Of a stretch of DNA of 64,000 nucleotides, positions 10,168-19,642 are shown one piece after another; within the stretch, counting starts at the first letter, position 1, and each line of letters begins with the position of its first letter. The stretch is from positions 727,633-791,632 of the forward strand of contig NZ_OMPC01000001.1 of assembly GCF_900312675.1 (NCBI RefSeq), in the 5' to 3' direction. The stretch is from Aliivibrio sp. EL58. Lineage in GTDB: Bacteria > Pseudomonadota > Gammaproteobacteria > Enterobacterales > Vibrionaceae. The position numbers and the translations under genes are program-made. The notes beneath the pieces were generated by a model that was not told where the DNA came from, made no database searches, and saw only the letters and a program-made list of their open reading frames with translations.

Positions 10168-10374
10168 ATGAAAAACTTGTCACTATTACCCCCAAAAGAA
10201 AAAAATGAAATCGAACTTGATAAACAAGCAGCGTTCTTTGTTTGGAAGGTAAAAAATGCAAAAGCAGGCCCAGACCTTTGGATTGTTGAAGCAGAAAAGC
10301 TTGAAGATGAGACAGAACGCCTGTTTTTTCAGCAATCTATCGAAAAATATAAATCAAAAATGGGCGTAGCGTAA
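10168..10374 (+). CDS. Small protein of unknown function
   Basis: This 68-residue ORF has typical codon use and an amphipathic, charged sequence (KEKNEIELDKQAAFFVWKVKNAKAGPDLW). There is no signal peptide or membrane segment. The ribosome-binding site (GAGCTTGTT before ATG) is modest. It lies 90 bases before the yeeN-like gene on the same strand. I cannot assign a family. Confidence 0.55.
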   Translation: MKNLSLLPPKEKNEIELDKQAAFFVWKVKNAKAGPDLWIVEAEKLEDETERLFFQQSIEKYKSKMGVA

Positions 10375-10466
10375 GGTTCCTTGATCTTTACTAGCCTACA
10401 GCCTCAGTAATTTGGTAGAATCTGCCGATACTTTTTAAGTCCATAAACAACAAAGAGAGAATTCCG

Positions 10467-11189
10467 ATGGGAAGAAGTTTTGAAGTGCGCAAGTCTTCAA
10501 TGGCTAAAACACAAGGCGCAAAAATCAAAGTTTATTCTAAATACGGTAAAGAAATTTACATGTGTGCTAAGAATGGCGGTCCTGATCCAGACATGAACTT
10601 GTCTCTAAAACATCTTATTTCGAAAGCGAAAAAAGATCAGGTTCCTACACACATTATTGATAAAGCAATCGACAAAGCAAATGGCGGCGGTGGTGAAGAT
10701 TACCAACACGCTCGTTATGAAGGTTTTGCTCCAGGCGGCGCAAGCGTAATCGTTGACTGTTTAACAGATAATGGTAACCGTACTTTCCAAGACGTTCGTC
10801 AATGTTTCGTTAAGACTGGCGCTAAAATTGGTAGCCCAGGCACAAGTGCTCACATGTTCGATCACCAAGCTGTATTCCAGTTTAAAGGCGACGACGAAGA
10901 AGCTGTACTTGAAGCGCTTATGATGCAAGATGCTGACGTGACTGATATCGAACTTGAAGATGGCGTGATCACAGTATTCGCACCAAACACTGAGTTCTTT
11001 AAAGTGAAAACAGCACTGGCTGCTGAATTCCCAGATCTAGTTGTAGATGTGGAAGAAATTACGTTTGTACCTCAAAACCCAATGGCGGTTACAGGCGAAG
11101 ACGCTGAGAAATTCCAAAAATTCTTAGACCTACTTGACGATTGTGATGACGTGCAACAGGTTTATCATAATGCGGAATTAGAAGATTAA
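10467..11189 (+). CDS. YebC/PmpR-family protein, YeeN type
   Basis: The protein has 240 residues and the family N-terminus ([25 protein letters not shown]). The glycine-rich block [19 protein letters not shown] and the C-terminal acidic segment are also present. The family (UPF0082) has been described as DNA-binding regulators. Some members, such as TACO1, aid translation of polyproline or mitochondrial proteins, so the exact role is open. Features resemble E. coli YeeN rather than YebC. The start ATG has AGAGAG ten bases ahead. A terminator follows directly. Confidence 0.88.
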   Translation: MGRSFEVRKSSMAKTQGAKIKVYSKYGKEIYMCAKNGGPDPDMNLSLKHLISKAKKDQVPTHIIDKAIDKANGGGGEDYQHARYEGFAPGGASVIVDCLTDNGNRTFQDVRQCFVKTGAKIGSPGTSAHMFDHQAVFQFKGDDEEAVLEALMMQDADVTDIELEDGVITVFAPNTEFFKVKTALAAEFPDLVVDVEEITFVPQNPMAVTGEDAEKFQKFLDLLDDCDDVQQVYHNAELED

Positions 11190-11218
11190 TTGATTCGTTT
11201 CAATTAATACTAAAAAGG

Positions 11219-11243
11219 CCGAGCTATTATGCTCGGTTTTTTT
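11219..11243 (+). terminator. Terminator after the yeeN-like gene
   Basis: CCGAGC and GCTCGG pair around TATTAT and are followed by seven T. This is a canonical intrinsic terminator. Confidence 0.88.
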
Positions 11244-11355
11244 ATAACGGTACTTTATGGGTTATGGTAATCAAAGATTGAGTAATCTCTCAGTTACTGT
11301 ATCCTACAGCGCTCGCAGTTTTGCGCTTAATGAACATTATAGAGTAAATATTAGT

Positions 11356-12897
11356 ATGGGTTTTACCTCTCTGGGCTTATCTGCCCCTATTTTAAAAGCT
11401 GTAGAAGCTCAAGGTTACAGCACACCTTCACCAATCCAATTACAAGCTATCCCTGCGGTAATTGAAGGGAAGGATGTTATGGCGGCAGCTCAAACGGGTA
11501 CAGGTAAAACAGCAGGCTTTACTCTTCCTCTTCTTGAGCGTTTATCAAAAGGTCCTACACGTAAGTTTAATCAAGTTCGTGCATTGGTATTAACGCCAAC
11601 ACGTGAGCTTGCAGCACAAGTTCATGAGAGTGTTGAAAAGTACAGTGTAAACCTTCCTCTTACTTCTGATGTAGTTTTTGGTGGCGTTAAAGCTAATCCA
11701 CAAATGCAGCGTCTTCGTAAGGGTGTTGATGTATTGGTTGCAACGCCAGGTCGTTTATTAGATCTTGCTAACCAAAACGCGATTAAATTCGACCAACTAG
11801 AAATCCTAGTTCTGGATGAAGCTGACCGTATGTTAGATATGGGCTTTATTCATGACATCAAAAAGATCTTAAATAAATTACCTAAGAATCGCCAAAATCT
11901 ACTTTTCTCTGCAACGTTTTCTGATGAGATCCGTCAGTTAGCAAAAGGCTTAGTGAATAACCCTGTTGAGATCTCAGTTGCACAACGCAATACAACCGCT
12001 GAGACCGTTGAGCAATCAGTATACGTTGTAGATAAAACGAAAAAAGCACGTGTGCTTACTAAGCTAATTAAAGATAATGACTGGAAGCAAGTATTGGTGT
12101 TCAGTAAGACTAAACATGGTGCAAACCGTTTAGCAAAAACACTTGAAGAGAAAGGCGTTAGCGCGGCTGCTATTCATGGTAATAAGAGCCAAGGCGCACG
12201 TACTAAAGCGTTAGCTAACTTCAAATCAGGTCAAGTTCGTGTATTAGTTGCGACAGACATTGCTGCTCGTGGTTTAGATATCGAACAACTGCCTCAAGTT
12301 ATTAACGTTGATTTACCAAAAGTGCCTGAAGATTACGTTCACCGTATTGGCCGTACTGGTCGTGCTGGTGCAACGGGTAAAGCGGTTTCTTTTGTGAGTG
12401 AAGATGAAGCTAAAGAGTTATTCGCTATTGAGCGTTTAATTCAAAAAGTTTTACCTCGTCATACGCTTGAAGGTTTTGAACCTGAAATGAAAGTGCCTGA
12501 ATCTAGATTAGATACTCGCCCTATTAAAGCTAAGAAACCAAAGAAAACACACGCACCACGTGTAGAACATAAAGATGGTCAACGTTCTGGCGAAAACCGT
12601 AATGGTCATAAGCAAGGTGCAAAGCCAGGTCAACGTCGTAATACTGATAATAAAGACGGTGGCGCTAAAAAAGAAGGTGGGGCGGATAATAAGAGACGTT
12701 CTATCATTGGTAAGCCTACAGGTTCTGGCAAACCAACTAGCTCTGGAAAACCAAAGTCAAAAGGCAACGGTGAAAATCGTGGAAATGGCAGCAACTTTAG
12801 TGGTGGAAAGCCAAAGACTGGTGGATCATCAACAAGTAACACAAAGCCTCGTCGTCAAGGCCCACGCCCAGCACGTAAGCCTCAACCACAGCAATAA
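11356..12897 (+). CDS. rhlE: RhlE-type DEAD-box RNA helicase
   Basis: This ATP-dependent RNA helicase of 513 residues has all the core motifs: AAQTGTGKT (Walker A), [26 protein letters not shown] (DEAD), [15 protein letters not shown] and [10 protein letters not shown]. The last 110 or so residues are a Lys/Arg/Gly/Ser-rich, probably disordered tail with repeated SGKP units ([16 protein letters not shown]). Such a tail is typical of RNA-binding extensions in RhlE/SrmB/DeaD helicases. The frame is open 33 codons upstream, but [15 protein letters not shown] at 11356 fits the Q-motif N-terminus of the family. The ribosome-binding site is weak. Confidence 0.9.
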   Translation: MGFTSLGLSAPILKAVEAQGYSTPSPIQLQAIPAVIEGKDVMAAAQTGTGKTAGFTLPLLERLSKGPTRKFNQVRALVLTPTRELAAQVHESVEKYSVNLPLTSDVVFGGVKANPQMQRLRKGVDVLVATPGRLLDLANQNAIKFDQLEILVLDEADRMLDMGFIHDIKKILNKLPKNRQNLLFSATFSDEIRQLAKGLVNNPVEISVAQRNTTAETVEQSVYVVDKTKKARVLTKLIKDNDWKQVLVFSKTKHGANRLAKTLEEKGVSAAAIHGNKSQGARTKALANFKSGQVRVLVATDIAARGLDIEQLPQVINVDLPKVPEDYVHRIGRTGRAGATGKAVSFVSEDEAKELFAIERLIQKVLPRHTLEGFEPEMKVPESRLDTRPIKAKKPKKTHAPRVEHKDGQRSGENRNGHKQGAKPGQRRNTDNKDGGAKKEGGADNKRRSIIGKPTGSGKPTSSGKPKSKGNGENRGNGSNFSGGKPKTGGSSTSNTKPRRQGPRPARKPQPQQ

Positions 12898-12922
12898 TGG
12901 TTAGGTAAAAAAGATAAACAGA

Positions 12923-12948
12923 AGCCAGCTCATGTAGCTGGCTTTTTT
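12923..12948 (+). terminator. Terminator of rhlE
   Basis: AGCCAGCT and AGCTGGCT form an 8-bp stem around CATGT with a run of T after it. Confidence 0.9.
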
Positions 12949-13109
12949 GTGCCTGTCGTGTCTAGATTTTTAGATAACAAGATTATCAATTAAAAGACAG
13001 TGCACCATTATTAATACTGTTATTAAAATTAACAATGATTTATTTTTATGCAAAATATATTCATGTACCGTGTGAATATTGATCGCTAGTGTGAATGTTT
13101 TGAGGAAAA

Positions 13110-14564
13110 ATGAGGGTAAAACGAATTATTTTGGGTGGGTCATTGCTGCTATTGTGCATTGCTCTCACTTGCGCGGTATCTTATGTCGTGAAGAGTTATC
13201 AAAAGCAGAGTCGACTTATTGAAAGTGAATTAAAGTTTAATGCGAACTTTGTGTCTATTTGGCTTCAAACCGCTTTTAATCACTCCAATTTTGTATTGAC
13301 TCAATTATCTAAAGATTTAACTCAAGACGGCTTTGCTCAATTAGCCCTTTCTGACAACCATTATCAAGAGCAAGCAGAAGTCTTTGAGTTACACTATCAA
13401 ACGTTAATGAATGCGATTCATGTATTTGCGGTAGATAAAGATTGTGTATTACTAAAAACGAAAACCATCGGTGGGGTTGATCTTTCCTCTCGTGAGTACT
13501 GCCAGAAATTACGCAATAACGACGGTGAGATAAAATCAGTTATTACCGCGCCTTTTAAAGATATTCTCAATCGTAATGTGGTAGTACAAGGGGTGAGGAT
13601 AACCAATAAAAAAGGAGACTTTGCCGGAATTGTTGGATTGTTAACTGACTTTACGTTTTTTACCAAAGCATTGAGAAGTGCCAATTTATCTGAGGGCTCA
13701 AGCATTACGATACTGAGTCGTGATTTCACAGTACTTGCGACGACTGTACCTAGGTATTTACCTATTGGTGAGCCGATGGATTTTGATTATGTGCCTTATG
13801 ACAAAATCAATGGCTTAAAATATAACCAAGAATTAATGTTTGATTCAAATAAAAAATATAACGGTGCTTATCAAGGTGTTTTTGTTAAGAAGGCGTCTGA
13901 TTTACCCTTTATTATTTTGGTAACAAAAGCGAAAAATTATTGGTTTATGCCCCTTTATATCACAATAGCAACGGTGATTTTCCTACTTTTGGCCTTAACT
14001 CTATTTTTGATTAAAAATGTAAATTACTTTTCTAGGCTAGACATCAAGGCTCAGCATTACTCTAAACTAGCTCTTTATGACGATTTAACAGGCTCATGCA
14101 ACCGTCGTTGTTTTAAAGCTAAAATGATGGATTATATCGCGGCTTATCATGAGAGGGATCGTATGTTCTCGGTTGCCCTTTTTGATATTGATTATTTTAA
14201 GCAAATTAACGATACCTATGGTCATGACATTGGTGATGAAGTATTACGACAATTTAGCCTTATTTGCGAAGCTAAGGTGACGAATGGGGGTCTATTTGCC
14301 CGTTTAGGTGGCGATGAATTTGTAATGGTTTTAGTTAATACCACTGGGTTGCAAGTTAAAGCTATACTTAACGAGTTACTTCGATCTATTTGTAAGATAG
14401 AAATAGCGACAGATGCCGGTATCATTCGATTAACCTGTAGCATTGGTGTCGCTGAAGTAAGTAAAGCAACTCGAGATTGTACGGAAGTTCTAAATAAGGC
14501 TGACGAAGCACTTTATCAAGCCAAAAAGCTAGGACGTAATCAAGTCGTTATCTATCAATATTAG
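13110..14564 (+). CDS. Membrane diguanylate cyclase without I-site
   Basis: The protein has 484 residues. A transmembrane helix (about 5-27) is followed by a periplasmic PDC/Cache-like sensor (about 30-275) and a second helix (about 283-305). A GGDEF domain follows, with the intact active motif GGDEF at 400-404. It should make c-di-GMP from two GTP in response to a periplasmic ligand. The product-inhibition motif RxxD, expected nine residues before GGDEF, is missing (TNGG there). Domain order and several sensor motifs (SREYCQKL, NRNVVVQG) match the cyclase at 18131-19600, so the two are paralogues. The ribosome-binding site GAGG is close to the ATG. Confidence 0.88.
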   Translation: MRVKRIILGGSLLLLCIALTCAVSYVVKSYQKQSRLIESELKFNANFVSIWLQTAFNHSNFVLTQLSKDLTQDGFAQLALSDNHYQEQAEVFELHYQTLMNAIHVFAVDKDCVLLKTKTIGGVDLSSREYCQKLRNNDGEIKSVITAPFKDILNRNVVVQGVRITNKKGDFAGIVGLLTDFTFFTKALRSANLSEGSSITILSRDFTVLATTVPRYLPIGEPMDFDYVPYDKINGLKYNQELMFDSNKKYNGAYQGVFVKKASDLPFIILVTKAKNYWFMPLYITIATVIFLLLALTLFLIKNVNYFSRLDIKAQHYSKLALYDDLTGSCNRRCFKAKMMDYIAAYHERDRMFSVALFDIDYFKQINDTYGHDIGDEVLRQFSLICEAKVTNGGLFARLGGDEFVMVLVNTTGLQVKAILNELLRSICKIEIATDAGIIRLTCSIGVAEVSKATRDCTEVLNKADEALYQAKKLGRNQVVIYQY

Positions 14565-14584
14565 CCGATTTTTCTGTTAAAAAA

Positions 14585-14623
14585 ATGCAAAACCCAATAT
14601 GTTAATTTATTGGTTTTTGCATT
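14585..14623. terminator. A/T-rich hairpin after the diguanylate cyclase
   Basis: ATGCAAAA...CCAATA pairs with TATTGGTTTTTGCAT. The stem is long but A/T-rich. The T-run is inside the 3' arm rather than after it, so its strength as a terminator is uncertain. Confidence 0.45.
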
Positions 14624-14702
14624 AGAAAAACTTATCCAAATATCACAAAAAAACTCTCCTGAAATACAACGGATTTTGATTGCCAGTTTTATAGAATCAC
14701 CT

Positions 14703-14733
14703 TATTATCTCGCGCCATAAGGGCAGGATAATA
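14703..14733 (+). promoter_or_regulatory. Structured element in the leader of the emrD-like gene
   Basis: TATTATC and GATAATA form a perfect 7-bp stem enclosing 17 bases, within which GCC-ATAA-GGGC can pair. It lies about 100 bases before the emrD start. It does not match any riboswitch consensus I can recall. It could be an RNA hairpin or an operator. Confidence 0.35.
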
Positions 14734-14829
14734 TCGGCTCTATTCATTCAATTTTTATTATTTAATTAATAAGGTAATGTAACTAATTAACTTATCTTAT
14801 TAATATTTGCTGTTTTTCGGAGAGCAGTC

Positions 14830-16032
14830 ATGCAAAAGTCGTATTCACTTGCGACGTTCAGTTTCCTGATCGTTATTTTAGTTGCTGTTGGTCAAATGAG
14901 CCAAACTATGTATGTACCATCTATTGGCTACATGGCAAGTGAATTCAAAGTAAGCCCTGCATCATTACAAGCGGTTATGGCTGTGTATTTGATCCCTTAT
15001 GGTTTATCACAATTTTTCTACGGCCCAATTTCTGATCGTATAGGCCGTCGAGTAGTGATCTTATCAGGTCTTACTTTATATATTGCTGGCACAATCCTAG
15101 CGTTATTTGCTCATGATTATTCGTTATTTTTAGCGGGCTGTTTTGTGCAAGGTTTAGGTATTGGTGCTGCAGGTGTGATGTGCCGTACTATTCCTCGTGA
15201 TTGCTTCTCTGGTGATGAACTACATAGAACTAACAGTATTATTAGTATGTGCATGATGTTTTCACCACTTTTGGCTCCAGTGTTAGGTGGCTATTTAACA
15301 GAAGCATTTGGTTGGCGTTCAAGCTACTTATTCTTGGCTTTGTTCAGTATTGCGGTATTGATCATAATGACAACGTCAATGAAAGAGACGTTACCGTTAG
15401 AAGTGCGTCGTAAAGAGCCAGTATTGAAGAGTTACCGTCACGTATTATCTGAGCACCGATTTCAAGGCTATTTGATCTGCTTGGTTGCTACATTTGCAGG
15501 GGTTGCCGTATTTGAAGCGGCTGCAGGGGTATTGCTAGGTGGCAAACTTAAATTAGCAGCAACAACAGTAAGTATTCTGTTTATTTTACCTATCCCTGGT
15601 TATTTAGCGGGTGCTGGTTTATCAAGTGTGATTGCAAAGCGTTGGTCTGAGAAGAAGTCATTAGATGTCGGTCTTGTCTCTATTGTTTTAGGCGCGGCGA
15701 TTGTGTTGGTTCCTGGCATTATGGGATTAACAACAGCACCAACTCTAATTGGTGGTGCAGTATTGTATTTCTTAGGCGCGGGTATTTTATTTCCTGCTGC
15801 AACAACAGGGGCATTATCACCTTTCCCACAACATGCAGGAACAGCAGGCGCATTACTGGGCGGCATGCAAAACTTGGGTGCGGGTTTAGCGACAATGGTG
15901 GCTTCTATGATCCCTGCTAATAGCCAAATGCCTGTAGGGTTAATTATGTTTTTAATGGCGTTACTTGCGGTGTACGGCTTACGTAAAGTACATTCAATTC
16001 CACCATCAAGCGAAATGCCATTAGCGGTGTAA
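14830..16032 (+). CDS. emrD: EmrD-like multidrug efflux MFS transporter
   Basis: This is a 400-residue inner-membrane protein with 12 hydrophobic segments. The MFS motif in loop 2-3 is visible as GPISDRIGRR. TYVPSI-like residues at the first helix (TMYVPSIGYMASEF) and RTIPRDCF in the middle agree with EmrD of the DHA1 drug:H+ antiporter family. The 394-residue E. coli EmrD has the same length. The substrate range is inferred only. The start has GGAGAG seven bases in front. The stop codon overlaps the first bases of a palindromic repeat element. Confidence 0.85.
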   Translation: MQKSYSLATFSFLIVILVAVGQMSQTMYVPSIGYMASEFKVSPASLQAVMAVYLIPYGLSQFFYGPISDRIGRRVVILSGLTLYIAGTILALFAHDYSLFLAGCFVQGLGIGAAGVMCRTIPRDCFSGDELHRTNSIISMCMMFSPLLAPVLGGYLTEAFGWRSSYLFLALFSIAVLIIMTTSMKETLPLEVRRKEPVLKSYRHVLSEHRFQGYLICLVATFAGVAVFEAAAGVLLGGKLKLAATTVSILFILPIPGYLAGAGLSSVIAKRWSEKKSLDVGLVSIVLGAAIVLVPGIMGLTTAPTLIGGAVLYFLGAGILFPAATTGALSPFPQHAGTAGALLGGMQNLGAGLATMVASMIPANSQMPVGLIMFLMALLAVYGLRKVHSIPPSSEMPLAV

Positions 16033-16209
16033 TACCAATCGTAGTAATACCAATCTACATAAGTATTTGATCATTCTTGCTTGTTAAAATCGATTATATC
16101 TGCGTTATAAATTTTGTAATTAGATCAACTAGTTACTGCAATTTATGCCTTGCTCTAATCGATTTTTCCTACGCAATTATCTGAACAACTACTTATCCAG
16201 AATGGTATA
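16030..16209. repeat. Palindromic MITE-like intergenic element
   Basis: The segment from ATACCAAT (16047) to AATGGTAT (16208) is one long imperfect inverted repeat. ATAAGTA (left) faces TACTTAT (right), and AAAATCGATTA faces TAATCGATTTTT. The centre, around 16118-16135, is GTAATTAGATC/GATC-like AACTAGTTAC. An extra copy of TAATACCAATC directly precedes it (16030-16040 and 16045-16055) and supplies the emrD stop codon. No ORF is inside. Its size and terminal repeats suggest a non-autonomous mobile element or a repeated extragenic palindrome. Confidence 0.6.
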
Positions 16210-16226
16210 AATAATTGATCGCAATT

Positions 16227-16264
16227 AAAAAAGGCCGAGTAGAAATGTCTACTCGGCCTTTTTG
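16227..16264. terminator. Bidirectional terminator emrD/dbpA
   Basis: AAGGCCGAGTAGA and TCTACTCGGCCTT make a 13-bp perfect stem around a 4-base loop, with A-run before and T-run after. It can stop both the + strand emrD and the - strand dbpA transcripts. Confidence 0.88.
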
Positions 16265-16271
16265 GTATGTG

Positions 16272-16306
16272 ACGTCAACTAAGCGATGTATGGCATTAGT
16301 TGACGT
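16272..16306. repeat. 11-bp perfect inverted repeat in the dbpA 3' region
   Basis: ACGTCAACTAA (16272-16282) is repeated inverted as TTAGTTGACGT (16296-16306) around a 13-base loop. It lies between the dbpA stop and its terminator and has no T-run. It may be a 3'-UTR RNA stem or a protein-binding site. Confidence 0.5.
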
Positions 16307-16326
16307 TACTTGTTTTGTATTTGCTA

Positions 16327-17715
16327 TTAACCGCGCATACGGCTTACGCGGAACGTACGACCTTTCATTTTACCTGTTGCGATCTTATCTAGTGCTGCTT
16401 TAGCAATTGAGCTGTGAACGGCAACGTAAGCGTGGAAATCAAACACGTTGATTTTACCTACTTTTTTACCATCAACGCCGTCTTTACCAGTTAATGCACC
16501 AAGGATATCGCCAGGGCGTAGTTTGTTTTTCTTACCGCCGTCGATCCAAAGCGTTACCATCTCAGGGTAGTGAGGACGCTCATTTAGATAATCTTCACTT
16601 GGTAGCGGTTCATCATTAATAGTGATGCTCATGTAATCTTCAATTTGAGCAAAGCTGTTCGTTTCTTTGTTATTGAATAAGCTTAATGCGATGCCTTTTT
16701 TACCAGCACGGCCAGTACGACCGATACGGTGAACGTGAACTTCAGGATCACGCGATAATTCAAAGTTGATTACTGCATCTAGAGATTCGATATCAAGACC
16801 ACGAGCGGCAACATCAGTCGCTACTAGGATAGATGTACTCTTGTTAGCAAAGCGAACTAATGCTTTATCACGGTCACGTTGCTCTAAATCACCGTGAAGT
16901 GCAGTTACGCTGAAATCAAAGTGACGAAGCTCGTCAGCAACTTCTTGAGTAACACGCTTTGTATTACAGAAGATCACCGCTGATTCAGGACGATGCTTAA
17001 GCAGTAGGATTTGAAGTGCACGTAGGCGATCTTCAAAATCATCAACTTTGTAGAAATGCTGCTCAATAGAAGTATTTTCTACTTTGTCTTCTGCTTTTGC
17101 CATGATCGGATCGTTCATGATGCGATCTGCAATTGATTTGATTTGTGGTGGGAACGTTGCACTGAACAGTAAGTTTTGACGCTTAGCTGGTGCGTGATCC
17201 AATACCATATCAATCGCGTCTTGGAAGCCCATTTCTAACATACGGTCAGCTTCATCAAGAACAAATGTATTTAGGTTGTCTAGGTTTAAATAACCTTTAC
17301 GTAGGTGTTCTTCAACACGGCCAGGAGTACCAACGATGATGTGTGCACCGTGCTCAAGTGAACCGATTTGTGGACCAAATGGAACACCACCACATAACGT
17401 TAGAACTTTGATGTTGTGGATAGAGCGAGCAAGCTTACGGATTTCTACCGCAACTTGGTCTGCAAGTTCACGTGTTGGACATAATACTAGTGATTGAACG
17501 CGAAAACGTTTTACATCTAGGTTAGCCAATAAGCCTAAACCAAACGCAGCTGTTTTACCTGAGCCCGTTTTTCCTTGGGCAATGACATCTTTCCCTTTCA
17601 GCATGAATGGTAAGCTTTGAGCTTGAATTGGAGTCATCTCGTTGTAGCCTAAAGTTTCTAGGTTTTGAAGAAGAGATGGGTTTAGATCTAATGATGAGAA
17701 AGATGTTTGGCTCAA
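16327..17715 (-). CDS. dbpA: ATP-dependent RNA helicase DbpA
   Basis: This DEAD-box helicase of 462 residues acts in 50S ribosome assembly. It has the core motifs [51 protein letters not shown] and [10 protein letters not shown]. The C-terminal 75 residues carry the DbpA-specific RNA-binding domain (RPGDILGALTGKDGVDGKKVGKI, with KGRTFRVSRMRG at the end), which recognises 23S rRNA hairpin 92. That domain separates it from RhlE at 11356-12897. The start at 17715 has TAGGAAATCACC in front. Confidence 0.93.
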   Translation of the reverse strand: MSQTSFSSLDLNPSLLQNLETLGYNEMTPIQAQSLPFMLKGKDVIAQGKTGSGKTAAFGLGLLANLDVKRFRVQSLVLCPTRELADQVAVEIRKLARSIHNIKVLTLCGGVPFGPQIGSLEHGAHIIVGTPGRVEEHLRKGYLNLDNLNTFVLDEADRMLEMGFQDAIDMVLDHAPAKRQNLLFSATFPPQIKSIADRIMNDPIMAKAEDKVENTSIEQHFYKVDDFEDRLRALQILLLKHRPESAVIFCNTKRVTQEVADELRHFDFSVTALHGDLEQRDRDKALVRFANKSTSILVATDVAARGLDIESLDAVINFELSRDPEVHVHRIGRTGRAGKKGIALSLFNNKETNSFAQIEDYMSITINDEPLPSEDYLNERPHYPEMVTLWIDGGKKNKLRPGDILGALTGKDGVDGKKVGKINVFDFHAYVAVHSSIAKAALDKIATGKMKGRTFRVSRMRG

Positions 17716-18130
17716 GGTGATTTCCTATAAACAAGTAGAAGCAAAGTAAGATTTGCCTAATGGAAAGCAGAGTAAAGAGAAGAGGCCTAAAAAGCAAGAA
17801 GGATCACACTTTTTGTGTACAAAAAAACAGCAATTAAGAAGTCTGGAATAAATTAATCCTATGATACTCTAAGCTGAGGCAATGATATAAATAGCAATAG
17901 AGTTAATTGAAATATGCAGCAACGGTTGATTAGAGTAATAATAACCCAAGACAAGTAAAAATTAAGTTAATATTTAGTCATATCTTTTAGATGTTGCAAC
18001 TATATATTCGCTGTAAAATCGTTATATTAAATTGGATGAAAAGATTAATATTCCTCATTGATTTTACAAATTTCTATCCTATGTTATATTCCGCGACGAA
18101 ATGGAATTGCTTTAACATGATAGGGAAGGT
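17716..18130. other. Divergent spacer dbpA / diguanylate cyclase
   Basis: About 415 A/T-rich bases. The side near dbpA is purine-rich on the plus strand and may be a long dbpA leader. I see no convincing operator, terminator or small gene here. Confidence 0.4.
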
Positions 18131-19600
18131 ATGAGGAATAGAAACGCATTTGTTTACAGCTCATTAATTATTGGTTTTCTTTTGATTATCCTTTCACTAT
18201 CATATGTTTACAGTGCATATAAGGCTGATCGTGAAAGGGTTATTGATCGCTTGCATCTCAACGCAAGTTTTGTAGAGTTGTGGTTAACGAAGTCATTTGA
18301 TGATTCCTCTCTTGTGTTAAAAGACATGGTAAGTGATTTATCAATCAATGGTTTACATACTTTTAATGAAGACCAATTAAAACATAATGCTGAATTGGCC
18401 TATTTGCGTGAAAAAGAAGATGCATTACCAAATGCTATCTTGGCGTTTGTTATTGATAAAGAATGCAGATTAACTCACAGTAAAACCTTAAAAAACATTG
18501 ACCTTTCTGAACGTGAATACTGCAAAACTTTTAAAAAAAATCAAGATCAAGAGCTTGTAGTCACGCTTCCTTTTCGTGACTTACAGCAGAGAAACGTTGT
18601 AGTGCAAGGTCATAAAATAATTGATGATGATGGTCACTTTGCGGGAATGGTTGGGATCTCGACTAACCTGAATTTTTTTAATTCGACCATCCGTCACTTA
18701 AATTTACCTGAATCAACAGGTATTTCAATTTTGAGCTCTAATCTTAATTTATTAGCGTCAGTACCAAAAACTAATGTGGAAATTGGCAAAACGATTGAAA
18801 TTTCAAGAGTGTCCCCGGATGTGTTTGAAGTGTTTTATCAAAAAGGCGAAGTGGTTTTTAGCTCGGATATTTATAATGATGGTTATGTTGATACCATTTA
18901 TGTTCGTAAGATTAAAGATCTCCCATTTATTGTTGTCGTGACAAAACAGCAAGAATATTGGGGAACCATGCTGTCGTTGTCATTATTAAGTATTGTAAGC
19001 TGTTTTTTTATTATTATGGGTTTACTTATTTTTAATCTTAAATATATGAATCGCACGAAAGAACAAACAGAAAAATATTCAGAGTTAGCCTATAACGATT
19101 ACTTAACTGGAACTAATAATCGTCGATCATTTGAGTTAAAAGCATCTCAGGTATTAGCAACTTATCGTCGTAGCAAGCAGCCGTTTTCTATTATTATGTG
19201 TGATATTGATAATTTTAAAGAATATAACGATAAATATGGCCATGAGGTAGGAGATATAATGATTACTTCTTTTGCTGAGGCGTGTTTATCTAATTTGAGA
19301 GATTCAGATATTTTAGGACGTTTTGGCGGTGATGAGTTTGTTATTCTTATTCCTGAGCAAAACAATAAGCAAGCATTGATAGTGACTCAAAAGCTACAAA
19401 AAGTGATCAGAGATATCTCGGTATTGGTGGAAGATGAAGAGTTAACGATGACGTGTAGTATGGGGGTCAGTACAATTTCTGATCCTAAGATGACGATTCA
19501 AGAGTTACTGAGTATTGCAGATGATTGTTTATATGACGCTAAAAAAGCAGGCCGCAACTGCGTTAAATGTAAATGCGAACCACTTGCATTTGTATCATAG
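18131..19600 (+). CDS. Membrane diguanylate cyclase with I-site
   Basis: The protein has 489 residues and the same layout as the cyclase at 13110-14564. It has a helix near 7-27, a periplasmic PDC/Cache-like domain (motifs SEREYCKTF and QRNVVVQG shared with the paralogue), a second helix near 280-305 and a GGDEF domain. The active motif GGDEF is at 399-403. RDSD at 390-393 is exactly five residues before it, which is the canonical RxxD product-inhibition site. So this copy should be feedback-controlled by c-di-GMP, unlike its paralogue. The ribosome-binding site GGGAAGG lies just before the ATG. Confidence 0.9.
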   Translation: MRNRNAFVYSSLIIGFLLIILSLSYVYSAYKADRERVIDRLHLNASFVELWLTKSFDDSSLVLKDMVSDLSINGLHTFNEDQLKHNAELAYLREKEDALPNAILAFVIDKECRLTHSKTLKNIDLSEREYCKTFKKNQDQELVVTLPFRDLQQRNVVVQGHKIIDDDGHFAGMVGISTNLNFFNSTIRHLNLPESTGISILSSNLNLLASVPKTNVEIGKTIEISRVSPDVFEVFYQKGEVVFSSDIYNDGYVDTIYVRKIKDLPFIVVVTKQQEYWGTMLSLSLLSIVSCFFIIMGLLIFNLKYMNRTKEQTEKYSELAYNDYLTGTNNRRSFELKASQVLATYRRSKQPFSIIMCDIDNFKEYNDKYGHEVGDIMITSFAEACLSNLRDSDILGRFGGDEFVILIPEQNNKQALIVTQKLQKVIRDISVLVEDEELTMTCSMGVSTISDPKMTIQELLSIADDCLYDAKKAGRNCVKCKCEPLAFVS

Positions 19601-19642
19601 AATGATTAACCTCGCGTTTACATTTTATAACGATCGCTCTAT

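Noticed and set aside
12575-12904. Second frame over the RhlE tail
   Set aside because: It results from the repetitive Lys/Gly-rich coding sequence. Its translation has no recognisable features and the RhlE frame continues through it.
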